Shown here: one piece after another, positions 30,936 to 41,900 of the stretch | How positions within the stretch are numbered: position 1 is the stretch's first letter | Layout of the letters: every line of letters begins with the position of its first letter | Assembly: GCA_037903475.1 (NCBI GenBank) | Contig: JBAJFG010000150.1 | Location: forward strand, 1,224,647 to 1,288,646 | DNA length: 64,000 nt | Reading direction: 5' to 3' | Source of the DNA: Ancylostoma caninum | Lineage: Eukaryota > Nematoda > Chromadorea > Rhabditida > Ancylostomatidae | Position numbers and translations under genes: made by a program | Notes under the pieces: generated by a model | What the model saw: only the letters and a program-made list of their open reading frames with translations | The model's database searches: none | What the model was told of the DNA's origin: nothing

Positions 30936-33048
30936 AGCGCCGTAAAGGGGCTAGAGCGGTTAGAGATACGGGGCGGCACTCATAGACACCGCAATCTTGA
31001 GGCGCAGACTGTGGGGCGAAATGGCCGATTTCCATGGACGCAGACACATTCGTTTCGGGACTCGCGATTACGTCACTGCTGGCTCTCCCGCATGCACGAG
31101 TTAGTGGTTTCATCACCTTCGCTGGCGGTCTCGCCGCATAGGAGTGAGGGATTGTTTACGAGCTTTCAGGCTGCACAATGTACGCAGCAGGAAAACCAGC
31201 CTATCACTGTTGCAACGCTGTGTGCACTTGCAGGAAGAAATGGACGGGTGTTAAGAGAGCTCCAGCGTCTCGGAAGCTTCGGTGAGGCTGGACCTACGCG
31301 GTCGCCTTGTCTGGTGGATGCTACTGTCGCATCTCCTGCTGAATTTCTCGCAGCGATTGTGTAGTCACGACATCCGTTCGTTTCGAGAAAGCTTCTGCTC
31401 TAACAAAGAGTAGAAGCCTCTGAATATGTATGAAGGCATGACATTGTGTATCCAATCAACTATATACGGATACGGGACCAGCGATGAGAAGGGGCCCGCC
31501 GTGGCCCAATGGTGCAGCGGACGCCGAGATACGGGTCCACCGATGGACAAAGGGCCCGCCACGGCCCAGTGGTGCGGGGGACGCCAGGATGCCGGTCCAC
31601 CGATAAAGAAAGGGTCCCCTGTGGCCCAGTCGTCTGGCGGACGAAAGGATACCGGTCCACCGATGGAGAAAAGGCCCGACAGGGCCCAGTGCTGTGGGGA
31701 ACGCCATGACACAGGTCCACCGATGTAGAAAGGGCCCGCCATGGCCCAGTGCTGTGGGGAACGCCATGACACGGGTCCACCGATGGAGAAAAGGCCCGCC
31801 ATGGCCCAGTGCTGTGGGGAACGCCATGACACAGGTCCACCGATGGAGAAAGGGCCCGCCATGGCCTAGTGCTGTGGGGAACGCCATGACACAGGTCCAC
31901 CGATGGAGAAAGGGCCCACCATGGCCCAGTGCTGTGGGGAACGCCATGACACGGGTCCAGCGATGGAGAAAAGGCCCGACAGGGCCCAATGGTGCGGGGG
32001 ACGCCAGGATGCGGGTCCACCGATGAAGAAAGGGTCCCCCCGTGGCCCACTGGTGCAGGGGACACCAGGATACCGGTCCACCGATGGAGAAAGGGCCCAC
32101 TGTGGCCCAGTGGTGTGGGGGACGCCAGGATACGGGTCCACCGATGGAGAAAAGGCCCGCCGTGGCCCAATGGTGCGGGGGACACCGAGATCCAGGTCCA
32201 CCGATGGAGAAAGGGCCCACTGTGGCCCAGTGGTGTGGGGGACGCCAGGATACGGGTCCACCGATGGAGAAAAGGCCCGCCGTGGCCCAATGGTGCGGGG
32301 GACACCGAGATCCAGGTCCACCGATGGAGAAAGGGCCCCCCGTGGCCCAGTGGTGTGGGTGACGCCAGGATACGGGTCCACCGATGGAGGAAGGACCCGT
32401 CGTAGCATAATGGTGTGGAGAACGTCAGGATACGGGTCCACCGATGAAGAAAAGGCCCGCCGTGGCCGAGTGGTGCGGGGGACACCGAGACACAGGTCCA
32501 CCGATGGAGAAAGGGCCCACTGTGGTCCAGTGGTGTGGGGGACGCCAGGATACGGGTCCACCGATGGAGAAAAGGCCCGCCGTGGCCCAGTGGTGTGGGG
32601 GACGTCAGGATACGGTTCAACCGATGGAGAAAGGGCCCCCGTGGCCCAGTGGTGTGGAGGACGCCAGGATACGGGTCCACCGATGGAGAAAGGACCCGTC
32701 GTAGCATAATGGTGTGGAGAACGTCAGGATACGGGTTCACTTAAGACCGATAGTGTTGAGAATGCCAGGATGCGAACCCGCCCCTGGAGAACGGATCCGG
32801 CTTGCCCTAACTGTGAGGGAGGCGCCAGAATACGGGCGCTCTGATGGAGGAGCAGCCCCCAGTAGTCTGGAAAACACTCGGATACGATTTCGCCTTGTCC
32901 AATAGTGGAACCAATCTTCCAATAGCCCATTGGAAGATTGGTTCTGCTTTTTTAACAATTTTCTAGAGATTTGGCAAGTGTGAAGCGTTTGCACATGTCC
33001 CAAGTAGCTGCCTCACCCCACATTCTAGCGTCCCGAAGGGGCGCTAGT
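30936..33048. mobile_element. Repeat-bearing element inserted in the PLE RT domain
   Basis: A 2.1-kb block interrupts the PLE between two RT blocks. Its right end (about 32960-33048, ending CCCGAAGGGGCGCTAGT) matches the right end of the element at 57931-60783. Its left third resembles 58550-58660 of that element (GCTGGCGGTCTC, then CTTT-AGGC-GCACA-T-TACG-AGCAGGA). The centre is a 60-bp minisatellite. The left terminus near 30940-30985 is too decayed to define, so the boundary is approximate. Confidence 0.6.
31470..32745. repeat. Minisatellite, 60-bp unit, ~21 copies
   Basis: The unit reads GATACGGGTCCACCGATGGA, GAAAGGGCCCGCCGTGGCCC, AGTGGTGTGGGGGACGCCAG. Copies are 59-61 bp with scattered changes. 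A period divisible by three keeps frames open on both strands, so the Pro/Gly/Arg-rich frames up to 426 codons here are judged artefacts. Similar but eroded units occur at 59030-60290. Confidence 0.95.
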
Positions 33049-35004
33049 CTTGTAAGTTCCAAAGCCAAAGGTTTTATGCTGCCGTTGAAAGCTCCTGTAA
33101 TATAACGGAATTTTGGTGGGATTTTGTGTAGTTTTGGTAAAGCATATAATATAGGTATATCCGGATGATCGAGGGGTTTCAAATGATTATTTGTAAGGAA
33201 TGTTTCGTGTCTGAGAACGATTTCTTCTCCAGTTTCTCTATCATAGTACTCGTAGGTATTGTTGGTTTGAGAGGGAGTGAAATTTTGTCCATTGCAGCTA
33301 ACACCCATTTCGTTCATGATTTGTAAGATATAAAATTTTTTACAAATAATTCCATAGTTCCCCTTGGCTTTATCCAGTGTGCAAAGAATGAAATTGCGCT
33401 GAAACTTTTTAAAGCTTCGAAATCTTTTTGTGATAACGTATTTCCTTGTGCAAGTATTCTTTGGTAGGATTTTGGTTTTAACTTAGATTTCAATTTGTGA
33501 ATTAATCTTCTACCAATCACTGACAATTTTTCTAGGTTGAGTTTATAACGTGATTTTATAACTTCTAGATATTTTAATACTGTGGAGTACACCCACTGAT
33601 GCAAAATGCGTTTGTTTATTCGAGGAACGGGACGGAAAGTGGCTCCTTTGTCTAAAAATTGTACAACCCCATTGTTATTTAAAATGTTTAAATTTCCCGT
33701 GATAATATGCTGGTGGTGTGGGTTAACGTAGGGTTTATAGTATCCATGTTCACTTTCACACACACAACTTGTTGTTAGTAATTCTTTTACTTTGGCTGGA
33801 TGTAAGTCTTTCAATATAGTTAAAAATCTTTCTTGACATTGGCAATTCATATTTGTATACTATTCTGAAAGGGACATATTTCACTTTAGTGCTGCTTGTG
33901 ATAATTGATTTAATTGCACTATCGTTGACTATTTTATTAATATTTAAGTTGTCAAGTATGTTATGTATGTAAAAGGTTGGGAGATTACAGTAATCTTGGG
34001 ATAAAATTTTGTTCTTGTTCTTGTTCAAATGCTGGAAGTGAAATTTGCATAATAGGCATAACAGAAAACGTTTCTGATCAGGAGGTATAACTGCTAAAAA
34101 ATTATGATCAAATGTATAGTGAATAATTTTGTTAATTCTATTTTTTGTTAGGGAGTACAAATAGTGTTTAAGTGTGTGAAAGTGAGTGTTATGTCTAATG
34201 TAGTTCAGGAAGTGTTGCTTAAAATCTGTTCTTTCGAAAGTATTCTGTTGCGAGCGATTTTTATGACGTTTACGTCCGCCTCTTTTTCGTTGTTTAATAA
34301 TTTTAAGAGAGAAATAGGGGTGATTTGGACGAAATGTAAGTGGGTTTTCTATATTGGAAACGTTACCATAACTGTGTATGTCATCGTTGTTTCCAAAAGG
34401 ATAAGCTGTTACTAACAGTTTAATCCAAAACGGCTCTTTAGTTATTAGTACTTCTTTGTCCTCATTTGCTGGTAGATTGTCAAGAATAGATACCGAAATT
34501 CGTGTTGGGGCAATTTGTTGCAAAGTAAGTGTATAAATAATTGATGGTATTATGTTTTCTAATATTCAGTAAGTGTTCACCAATGCGTTGTTTCAGTTTT
34601 CGTGTTCTTATGCCTACATATTGATATCCGCATTTCAAGCATGTGACGCAGTAAACTATAATGGTGCTGTCGCATGACGCTGAATTTGTGGTGTAAGTGT
34701 GTAGTCGGAGTCCGGTCGTATGTGAGACTACATAAGGCTTAGAGTCAAGAAGTGTGCATGCTTGACATTTGCCACATGGTTGAGATTCACATAGACTGCC
34801 GAAGTTTTCTATTGTATAGTAGTTGTTAACCTTACTTCGAATGAGAGTAGTTGAATTATAATAGTTTGAAGAAGAAACAAAAGACGGAACAGAAGGACTT
34901 TGTTTGCAGACCGATTTCAAAAGGGGGGAGGTCTCACCCAGTACTATGAAGGTTGGGGAGATTCCTACAGGGGGTTTTACAGGGCTGCTGTAAGGGGTTG
35001 GCAA
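32952..35004 (-). pseudogene. PLE 5' half: GIY-YIG, linker, start of RT, frameshifted
   Basis: On the minus strand a Cys cluster (SLCESQPCGKCQACTLLDS, about 34790) precedes a GIY-YIG domain (IIVYCVTC, YQYVGIRTRKL, RIGEHL, catalytic Glu in ITKEPFWIKLL, Asn in FGNND). The domain crosses one frameshift near 34495. A basic Asn/Lys-rich linker follows, then after a second shift near 33845 the PLE segments HHQHIITGNLNIL and VQFLDKGATFRPVP. A third shift near 33315 leads to PILYALPKLHKIPPKFRYI (about 33190-33130). The frame breaks at about 33048 against the inserted block. Three shifts mean it is no longer coding. Confidence 0.78.
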
Positions 35005-35130
35005 CCCTACTAATTTGCAAAAATGTGGGATAAAAATGTCTGTAGAAGCATATTTAGACTCCTTCGGAGGCGCGATTTTCCATCTCTCCTTGCCGGAAAA
35101 TCACCTTTGATTGACCCCATCAAAAGAGCC

Positions 35131-35740
35131 CTTATAAGTCATACGTGAGACCCATACTTGAATTTGGCTCTATAGTTTTTTGCCCACATAGAAAAAAGGA
35201 CATACGTATGTTGGAAAATGTTCAAAATAACTTCACCAGGAAAATAATGATCAGATGTGGAGGGTATCATTACTCAAACGTTCCGCTTGCTAAGATAAAG
35301 AATTCGCGATGCAAAATTCATACCTTGAATCACGAAGAAGGGTAGGAGATGTTTGTACTGTCTATAAAATTCTAAGTGGCATGGTGAAGATTGATGTGAT
35401 GAAGTTCTATAAGATACTTTCATCAAAAACAAGAGGTGGTTCGGAGAAAATTTCTTATGCAGGTCCAAGAACAACTGCTAGCCGGGAAAGTTTCACATGC
35501 CGGGCAGGATCTTATTATCTGACCTTACGATATAAAACTACTCTCACCTCTCTGAAGTACTTTTCTTTCAAACGATGGGTCTCCAAAAAGCTTTTGTGTC
35601 ACTAGTGCAATGAGTTTATTTCTGTATGCTTTACTCGATGTCACTTGATTAGGTCATGTCGTGTCATTGTCTTTTTCACGTCTTCCTTAAATGGCGTAAT
35701 AAATAATAATAAATAATAATAATAATAATAATAACATTCC
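35131..35740 (+). pseudogene. Jockey/CR1-like element, 3' end (piece 3 of 3)
   Basis: After the second CTTATAA the plus strand reads SYVRPILEFGSIVFCPH and RMLENVQNNFTRKI, then after a shift VYKILSGMVKID and FSFKRWVSKKLLCH with a stop at about 35605. The 3' tail ends in an (AAT)n run (35697-35735), a usual CR1/L2-type tail. It completes the element whose earlier pieces are at 14300-15448 and 27479-27548. Confidence 0.85.
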
Positions 35741-36185
35741 CTTTTATTAAAAGACTTCAGGACATGCTGAAATGATAATGTACACTTATCACCAAGGGCC
35801 ACCTACTAGGGACAGTTCAGCATTGCGGGGCCAGCATTCGTGTTATTACAGGTCGAAGAAGTCGCCAGTCAATGATCGAAAATCGTCAAAATTGGCGAGG
35901 TGCTGCTCGACCACGGATAGTCAAGCTACCAGGCAAGACGTTAGATGGAAAGTTTAAGCTCGGACAAGGGTGGCGTGTGTGGTACTGTGGTCCTTGCCTG
36001 TTCCTTCTACTGTCGGCGAGGCAACATCGCCATTTGTGGGTGCATTTTGTAGAGCAAAATGTGCACTCGACACATTGATATTCCTTTTCTCCACTGACGA
36101 CCGTCACCCCAAATTAACTATTGTAAATGTTGTCGTTATTTATTTTGTTGCTTATCAGTGACTCCGGTGGAGCATATCCTGCTCC
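35741..36185. other. Unassigned; a Cys-rich minus-strand frame
   Basis: A minus-strand frame at 36107-35886 contains QCVECTFCSTKCTHKWRCC and could be a zinc-binding exon, but no splice partners or family match were found. Nothing else supported. Confidence 0.25.
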
Positions 36186-36560
36186 TCAGCTCAGGAGAAC
36201 GCCGATCATGAAAATGGGGAGACGTATCGCCCGAAAAGAAGCGCTGGAGGGTCCTGGTTGCATCGAGAGACGTATCGCCCAAAAAGAAGCGCTGGAGGGT
36301 CCTGGACGAACACCGGTGCGAGTGAAATGATGATGTTGTCGTCCCCCTTGCTCCCATTGGTGCTCCATAGTATATCGTACGAAAACATCATTCGAGTTGG
36401 TTGCTTCTCCATTTTCGCACCTATATATAACAAATGGAGCAGCACTATATCTGTACATACCCATGGCGCAGATGCTCAGAGGGGAGGTTATCACATACAT
36501 ATCATGGAGATAGGCCACGTAGGAGGGATACGAGAAAGGATCTTTGGTGAAGTGTCTCAA
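36186..36560 (-). pseudogene. Possible exon or pseudogene, weakly glycosyltransferase-like
   Basis: The minus-strand frame has YPSYVAYLHDMYVIT and, later, NSNDVFVRYTM, which loosely recalls the YPxYxxGxxYV and EDVFV motifs of GT31 galactosyltransferases. The Gly and first acidic residue are lost and the C-terminus runs into a local duplication. No further GT31 motif was found upstream; the next minus-strand frame (36868-36620) is not recognisably from the family. I consider it a decayed fragment at best. Confidence 0.25.
36219..36306. repeat. 48-bp tandem duplication
   Basis: GAGACGTATCGCCC and GAAGCGCTGGAGGGTCCTGG recur with a 48-bp period; two copies with one or two differences in the core. 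Confidence 0.85.
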
Positions 36561-36906
36561 TCATTTCCCGACAACCTAATAGAAACATTTCCATTCTTGG
36601 AATCGAGCTACGCCTCAAACTAGAGGAGAAACTTTTTTTCGAACTTCCAATAGGAGTTGCTGTGGAACATTTTGTTAAGGCCAGCAACATCACATGCGTA
36701 ACCTAAGAAAGTGTCGCCAGATATTTTACAGGACCCCCTCGATCCACTCGCTTCGAGTCCGGAGAAACGAGCTTTTAGGTGCAACGCCTTGGATGACCCC
36801 ACGTCACAAGGCTGTGGGTAAGATGCAGTTCGAAACGGTCTGCTGTGCATTACAGTCATGGCTAGCACCTGAGTGGGTCAGATTTGAAAGCTGTCGAAAA
36901 CGGTGA

Positions 36907-37250
36907 AAGAAAACGGAAAGGATGAAAAACACTGCAATTTCTCACACAAAGTTCACTATTGTTTCCAATAAAAAAGCCCGGTACAGGCAAGCAGAGTTAG
37001 GTTGGGCCACCCTTCCCTTTCCGTTTTCCTGATCTTGCACTCTCTGATTGTAATTTGATCTGCCTCCTCGAGGCTTACTGGCCAGTGGGAGAAATTTCCA
37101 AAATAAGTAGTGTAAATTTGACAGCTTTAACTCCCACAGCTCACAAAAACCCAAGTTCTTGAGCGATGAAATCAGTCTATACATGGCGACACCCATTTTA
37201 GCAAGTAGTGCATGGTAACAGCGATGGTGGATCAGGAAACGGAAACATTG
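36907..37250. other. Unassigned sequence
   Basis: No supported gene or repeat. Confidence 0.4.
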
Positions 37251-37254
37251 GTTA

Positions 37255-37400
37255 AGAAGACATTGGAAGGGTTCTGGATTTAGGTCCGGAATCCTCCCAA
37301 TGTCTTCTTAGCCAATTTGGAATGAATAGCAAATATGCGTGTTTATCGATCACGAATGACTTCATGCCGTTCGTGCCACTCTGTGAGCTGTGTAGATCTA
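37255..37400 (+). pseudogene. PLE C-terminal remnant
   Basis: TLEGFWI and VRNPPN, then SITNDFMPFVPLCEL on the plus strand match the end of the PLE-B endonuclease (LEGFWISARNPS, SVTNDFLPFVSLCEL). An inverted copy of AGAAGACATTGG (about 37257 and 37299) sits inside it, giving a small stem-loop. Only the last 50 or so codons remain. Confidence 0.7.
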
Positions 37401-37484
37401 ATATATTTCTATAATCATCCAAGTCTATACATGGCGGCACTCATTCGTTCAACTACTTGGCAGTATAATAGTGCAGCCCCCTGC

Positions 37485-38060
37485 TCTGCTGGGGTTCTTT
37501 GACACGCTGAGTACGAATATAACAACCATTTTGCACGAAACATCGATTTATCGATTTTATTGATTTTCGGCTCTTCTGCCCAATGAAGCGGTGAGGACAT
37601 GTCTGCTGGGGTTCTTTAACACGCTGAGTACGAATATGACAACCATTTCGCACGAAATATTGATCTATTGATTTGATCGTTTTTTTTTCAATTTCTGTCG
37701 AAGACGGACAAGGACATGCCTACTGGGGTTCTTCAATACGCTGAACACGAACGTGATAACTGTTTTGCACGAGAATATCGATTTATTGCCTTTATCGATT
37801 TTTCCACTTTCGTTTGGGGACGGGCAAGGACATGCCTACTCTGGACTTCTGACACGCTGAAAACGAATATGTTAACCGTCTTGCACGAAATATTGATTTA
37901 CCGAATTTATTGATTTTTTGCTTTCCTACGTCATGAGGTGGTGAGGATACTTCTACCGGGGTTCCTCAATACGCTGAGTATGGACATGACGATTATTTTG
38001 CACGAACTCATCGATTCAGTGTCATCAAAGTAACTTTGCTGGCTTTGCGCCCATGGGTCG
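37485..38060. repeat. 117-bp tandem array, five units
   Basis: Units begin TCTGCTGGGGTTCTTT or variants at 37485, 37602, 37719, 37835 and 37952, giving 116-117 bp spacing. Each contains ACGCTGA-ACGAA, TTGCACGA and an ATCGATTTAT-rich segment. Units differ by 15-30%, so the array is not recent. It lies upstream of a Helitron 3' terminus and may be part of that element. Confidence 0.88.
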
Positions 38061-38185
38061 GTGGGAAAAGGACACTTGAGATTTACTTATGTGCTGATCA
38101 CCAGAATTATGGGCATTTAATAAATTTATCGGCAATAGTTGTAGTCCTCAGCAATGTGAAGTAGCAAAATGTGAGATAGTAAAAA

Positions 38186-38214
38186 ACCCGAGCGAAGCCG
38201 GGTATGCCGTCTAG
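38186..38214 (+). mobile_element. Helitron 3' terminus
   Basis: CCCGAGCGAAGCCGGG forms a hairpin (4 bp, bulged A, 2 bp, GAA loop). CTAG follows seven bases later, and the next base is T. Hairpin plus CTRR end is the signature of Helitron 3' ends, and this GC-rich form is common in nematodes. The 5' end was not found. Confidence 0.6.
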
Positions 38215-38903
38215 TGCATTATACGGCCAACGTACTAATTAGTTCTACCACAGCCGCCAGAGCGCCGTGATCTGGGACTTTAGTGAGCGTCTCAATCTGA
38301 CGTAGCTAATGTCTATGGCGGAATTCATAAACGTTCCCATTTCAGTCAGGTAAGGATAGCGTGTGAGATCTCGCTCAGAAACCCGCTGCTGTGAAGGCAG
38401 ACCGAGCGGGCCTCAGTAGTCAGTAAAACACCACGCATTTTAGCGTAAACCAAGCCAAAGTAACCTATAGGAATAAGGATTCAGAATTTCGCCAGTGTTG
38501 AAGAAGTACTTTCTATCTCATATTGTAGCAAAGTATGGCGAACTAAATATGCGAAAAATTTCAGAAGAATTACTGCGAAAGTCTTCTCTCCGTTATTTCC
38601 TTCCCTTTCTTGTCGCATCCTTTGAAACACAGATAGAGTTCTTTAAATTTTAGAAGCTACAGACGCAGAATTAAGCTATTTTTTATTAGAAAGAACTGTA
38701 CAGATCCAATTCTTGAGCTACAATCATAGATTACTACATTATACACAACACCACGCATTCACAACTTCACAACGGTTCTCCGACGAGTACTTCACAGTTG
38801 TAAAAGTTAAGCAATAGATTAAAGTAATTTAATTCATCACAGTTCAAGATATGACATATCCATCAGAATAGACAACCGAAAATATCACGACAGCTCTCGT
38901 TAG
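38215..38903. other. Region downstream of the kinase gene
   Basis: Between the Helitron end and the kinase stop codon I see no gene. It should include the 3' UTR of the minus-strand kinase gene. Confidence 0.4.
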
Positions 38904-41900
38904 CTAAACAGCTTCACGAATTCGCTTTGGAGCTGGACCAGGGGAAACATCGGACGAGTCAGAGAAGTCGAGTTTCTTCACGGGAAAAGCGAGTTTTTCT
39001 CGTCTTCTAATGGATGCTCTTGGAGGAAGTTGTGACCTGGAATGCGAAGAAATATGATGTATGAAAAAAACTGCGCAACACGGTGATGTTGCCATCACCT
39101 CGTGGAGATAAAAACGGGAAAATAGAAAATTCAAAGGTATCACCCCAGTTTGTCTGGCCGGCAGCTAGGAGATTCGTCATCGCTCGAATTTTCAAAGCTT
39201 AGGCATGTCCTAAATATCAGTTCCATTATGTACAGCAAGAAAGTTGTAGGCATGCTTAGAGTTTAAACTTCGGCTACACTCTCCAAGGTATACACTATTC
39301 TATGTCAATATATCCAGAGACAACGATTGCTATAACTACCTCTTCAAAGGCACCGTTCCACCTTAGAACCGTTTTCGAGACGTCCATGTGATAAGAATCT
39401 CCAGGAGCTGCTGATTGCAACGGTATACGTGATTCCGTGCAATACTGCCGGAGAGCCCGTTTTCGAGCCTCAATTCTTAAGGAATCTGTAGTGGGGGGTG
39501 GGGGGGGGGGGGGGGGGGGGCGAAGAAAAGGCGCCGTCTGAATAATTCAGTCCCAGGAGCGCACATCCTCTGGTGAACTTCTCAAGAATTTCGTAAATTT
39601 TGTAACCTCGTGAGAGTCCCTCATTCACTCCCTATCAGAACAAGAACTGTGCTCCATGCGTTACGAGCAAAAGAGTACATGCGGTGAAAACCCTGGGTCC
39701 GAATGCATCACTGATATTACTCATTATCGTGTTCACGCCCCTGTTAATAACCTGTGGTGTTAACACACTCACCTGGGGTAATCTCAATGATGCATGCGAC
39801 TTCTATAGCTTCACATGAGCGCCGCCTACACGCTCCTCAATAAGTAAGGCTTGAAAACGGTTTCTTCAGCAGTTTTCCGCTGGATCACATATTCCCGTAT
39901 ACCTACACTATCGACCGCGCAAAGCGCAGGCGAAGCTATACAGATACCTTGTGTTCTCTGACTACTGAAGATTCTATTCACGCGAAAATCTGAATAACGA
40001 TCAGAGGTTGAACGGTGACTTTAAGGTAGGTGCGTAGAAGTCCGAAAGCCTCACTTCACACTGTCCGCCGCATCAGAGATGTCGTCTTTGAAGAAATTCC
40101 TCAGAGGCTTGCGAAGCTTTGAGAAGCGAATCGATGGCGGATGGATTTCGTCTGAAAGAAACCGCAGTGAAAAAAATCACAGCGTCTATGCGGTACCAGC
40201 AGCAACTACGATACGAAAAAGTTCGTTGGGGCTGAATATTTACGCTTTGGATGTACTCAACTAGGCGGGCAGCTGCTGTTGGTATTGCAGAAACGTCCCA
40301 TGTTACTGGGTGAATGTTTCAAAGAAAAACTTAAAACAAAGGAATGAACGCCGTACTCAGAAAATCTAGAAACCGTGCACTGTATCGGTCGGTATGCATG
40401 GTTCTGCATGAGATTTGGAAAATCGTGGGTTTTTCGCGAATTTTGCACCAGATTTGTATCGAATTTCGAGAAGCATGAGTTCTGTATGGATACGCACGGC
40501 TTTTGCATGGATCTGACCATTGCTGGTAAAGTGTCATTGATTAAAAAAAAACGTGTTTTGCCCGAGCACGCATGTCTTAGTCGTGGGATTTGCACCCTTC
40601 AATCTCATGTAAACACGGATACTAGGTTTTCATAGTAGAGTGGTCAACAATAATGCTTCTACGCAGATAAAATGCCCACTGGAAAAGAAAATTCACCTTC
40701 AAACTCAAAGTCCCAATCCTTGTCGAGAGGACCTGATGGCGATTTTACTGCACTCTAAAACATTGAGTATTTAAATACATTCCCCAAACAAATTTTCGAA
40801 AGGGGAATTGTTCAAGAACCCACAAACAAAGGCCAGGATGTGCAGCGCTATGTGGGAAAGGAGCGGTGACACTATCATGCTATTGGTTATCCCATCTACT
40901 GTTAACGCTCAAATTTGTGTACATATCCCGCAGTAACACTAAACGGGAGGTGAGTTGACAATTAAAGGTGAAAAGTTGTTTGAATGCACCAATCGCACAA
41001 CAGGGGGACCGCTCCTTTTCACACCGATGAATCACACCTACACTAGCGCAGTGCATTTGAAGCAAGAGCACTGTCTACCGAATATTTTCTAGTTAACGAG
41101 AACCTAACCCATTCTCTACTAATTCATCTGCCGTCAATAGTAGGAAAGCTAGAGCAAAAAGGATCCATCCAAAAAATATTTACACATATACTAACTTCCA
41201 AACGACGAAAAACAACTGGTTTTCTAGCGTTCTTCAGAATGCATTTATCAGTCGATAATTGACTGGTCGTCGGTCGCATCAATGGATGTGGACATAAGAG
41301 AGACGTGATCATATGCCGCAGATCACTCGAGACACCTGGAAGATGCCAAATCATACGGGAATGGAGGCGCTCCAGCAACAAAATGCTAACCGCTTCCAAA
41401 CAACTGAAAATCCAGCTCGCCATTTCGAATCCTATGACTATGTTCCCGGAGATTGACATCTGTGGCCAGCTAAAAACCAAATATGATAGAAGGACAGAAA
41501 AATTCGGATATTCGTTTGGAACCTCGAGCATGGAGACACCAAGGCTGTACACGTCCGCTGCAGATGTCGGAGAGTCGTTCAGTATTTCGGGAGCCATGTA
41601 GTATTTGTCGCCTTCCTCAGCGGTGTCCCGGGAGGTCTGCATTATCGAAAGTATAAGATAGCAAACGAGCAAATCCACTTCACAGCTGAACCAGCATTTC
41701 TATGCAAAAGCAACCTTTCAAACAATGTCAGGAGGAGCGAGGGACTCGGGGACCCACACAAAAATCGATTGGCGAACATTTTATTTCTGTATTTTCGATT
41801 TGAAGCGGAATGGTGATGATCTTATTTTTGGAGTTCTGGCATTGTTGGTCCAGAAAATGGCTGACACATCACTATGCACCCATTTCCTCTTCCTATTATA

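Larger units (their letters stand above)
27549..35130 (-). mobile_element. Penelope-like element with N-terminal GIY-YIG (Naiad/Chlamys-like order)
   Basis: A minus-strand retroelement fills the second gap in the CR1-like element and is flanked by CTTATAA on both sides. Read 5' to 3' on the minus strand it carries a Cys cluster and GIY-YIG (35.0-34.4 kb), a long basic linker, PLE pre-RT and RT blocks (33.85-32.95 kb), then, after an interrupting repeat block, RT motif A and YMDD (30.9-30.2 kb), and after a second block a C-terminal piece (28.3-28.0 kb). No GIY-YIG is seen after the RT. PLEs with the nuclease in front are known as the Naiad/Chlamys group; membership is inferred from domain order. 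Confidence 0.75.

Noticed and set aside
31456..32740. Long frames on both strands over the 60-bp array (up to 426 codons)
   Set aside because: The period is divisible by three, so any stop-free unit gives long frames in several phases; the sequence varies without codon-position bias that I can see.
28840..32745. CRISPR-like array
   Set aside because: Units are contiguous tandem repeats with no unique spacers, and the context is eukaryotic.
39007..39195. Single unspliced minus-strand frame as a separate gene
   Set aside because: It spans a likely intron of the kinase gene; the splice sites at 39143 and 39037 join the two sides in phase.
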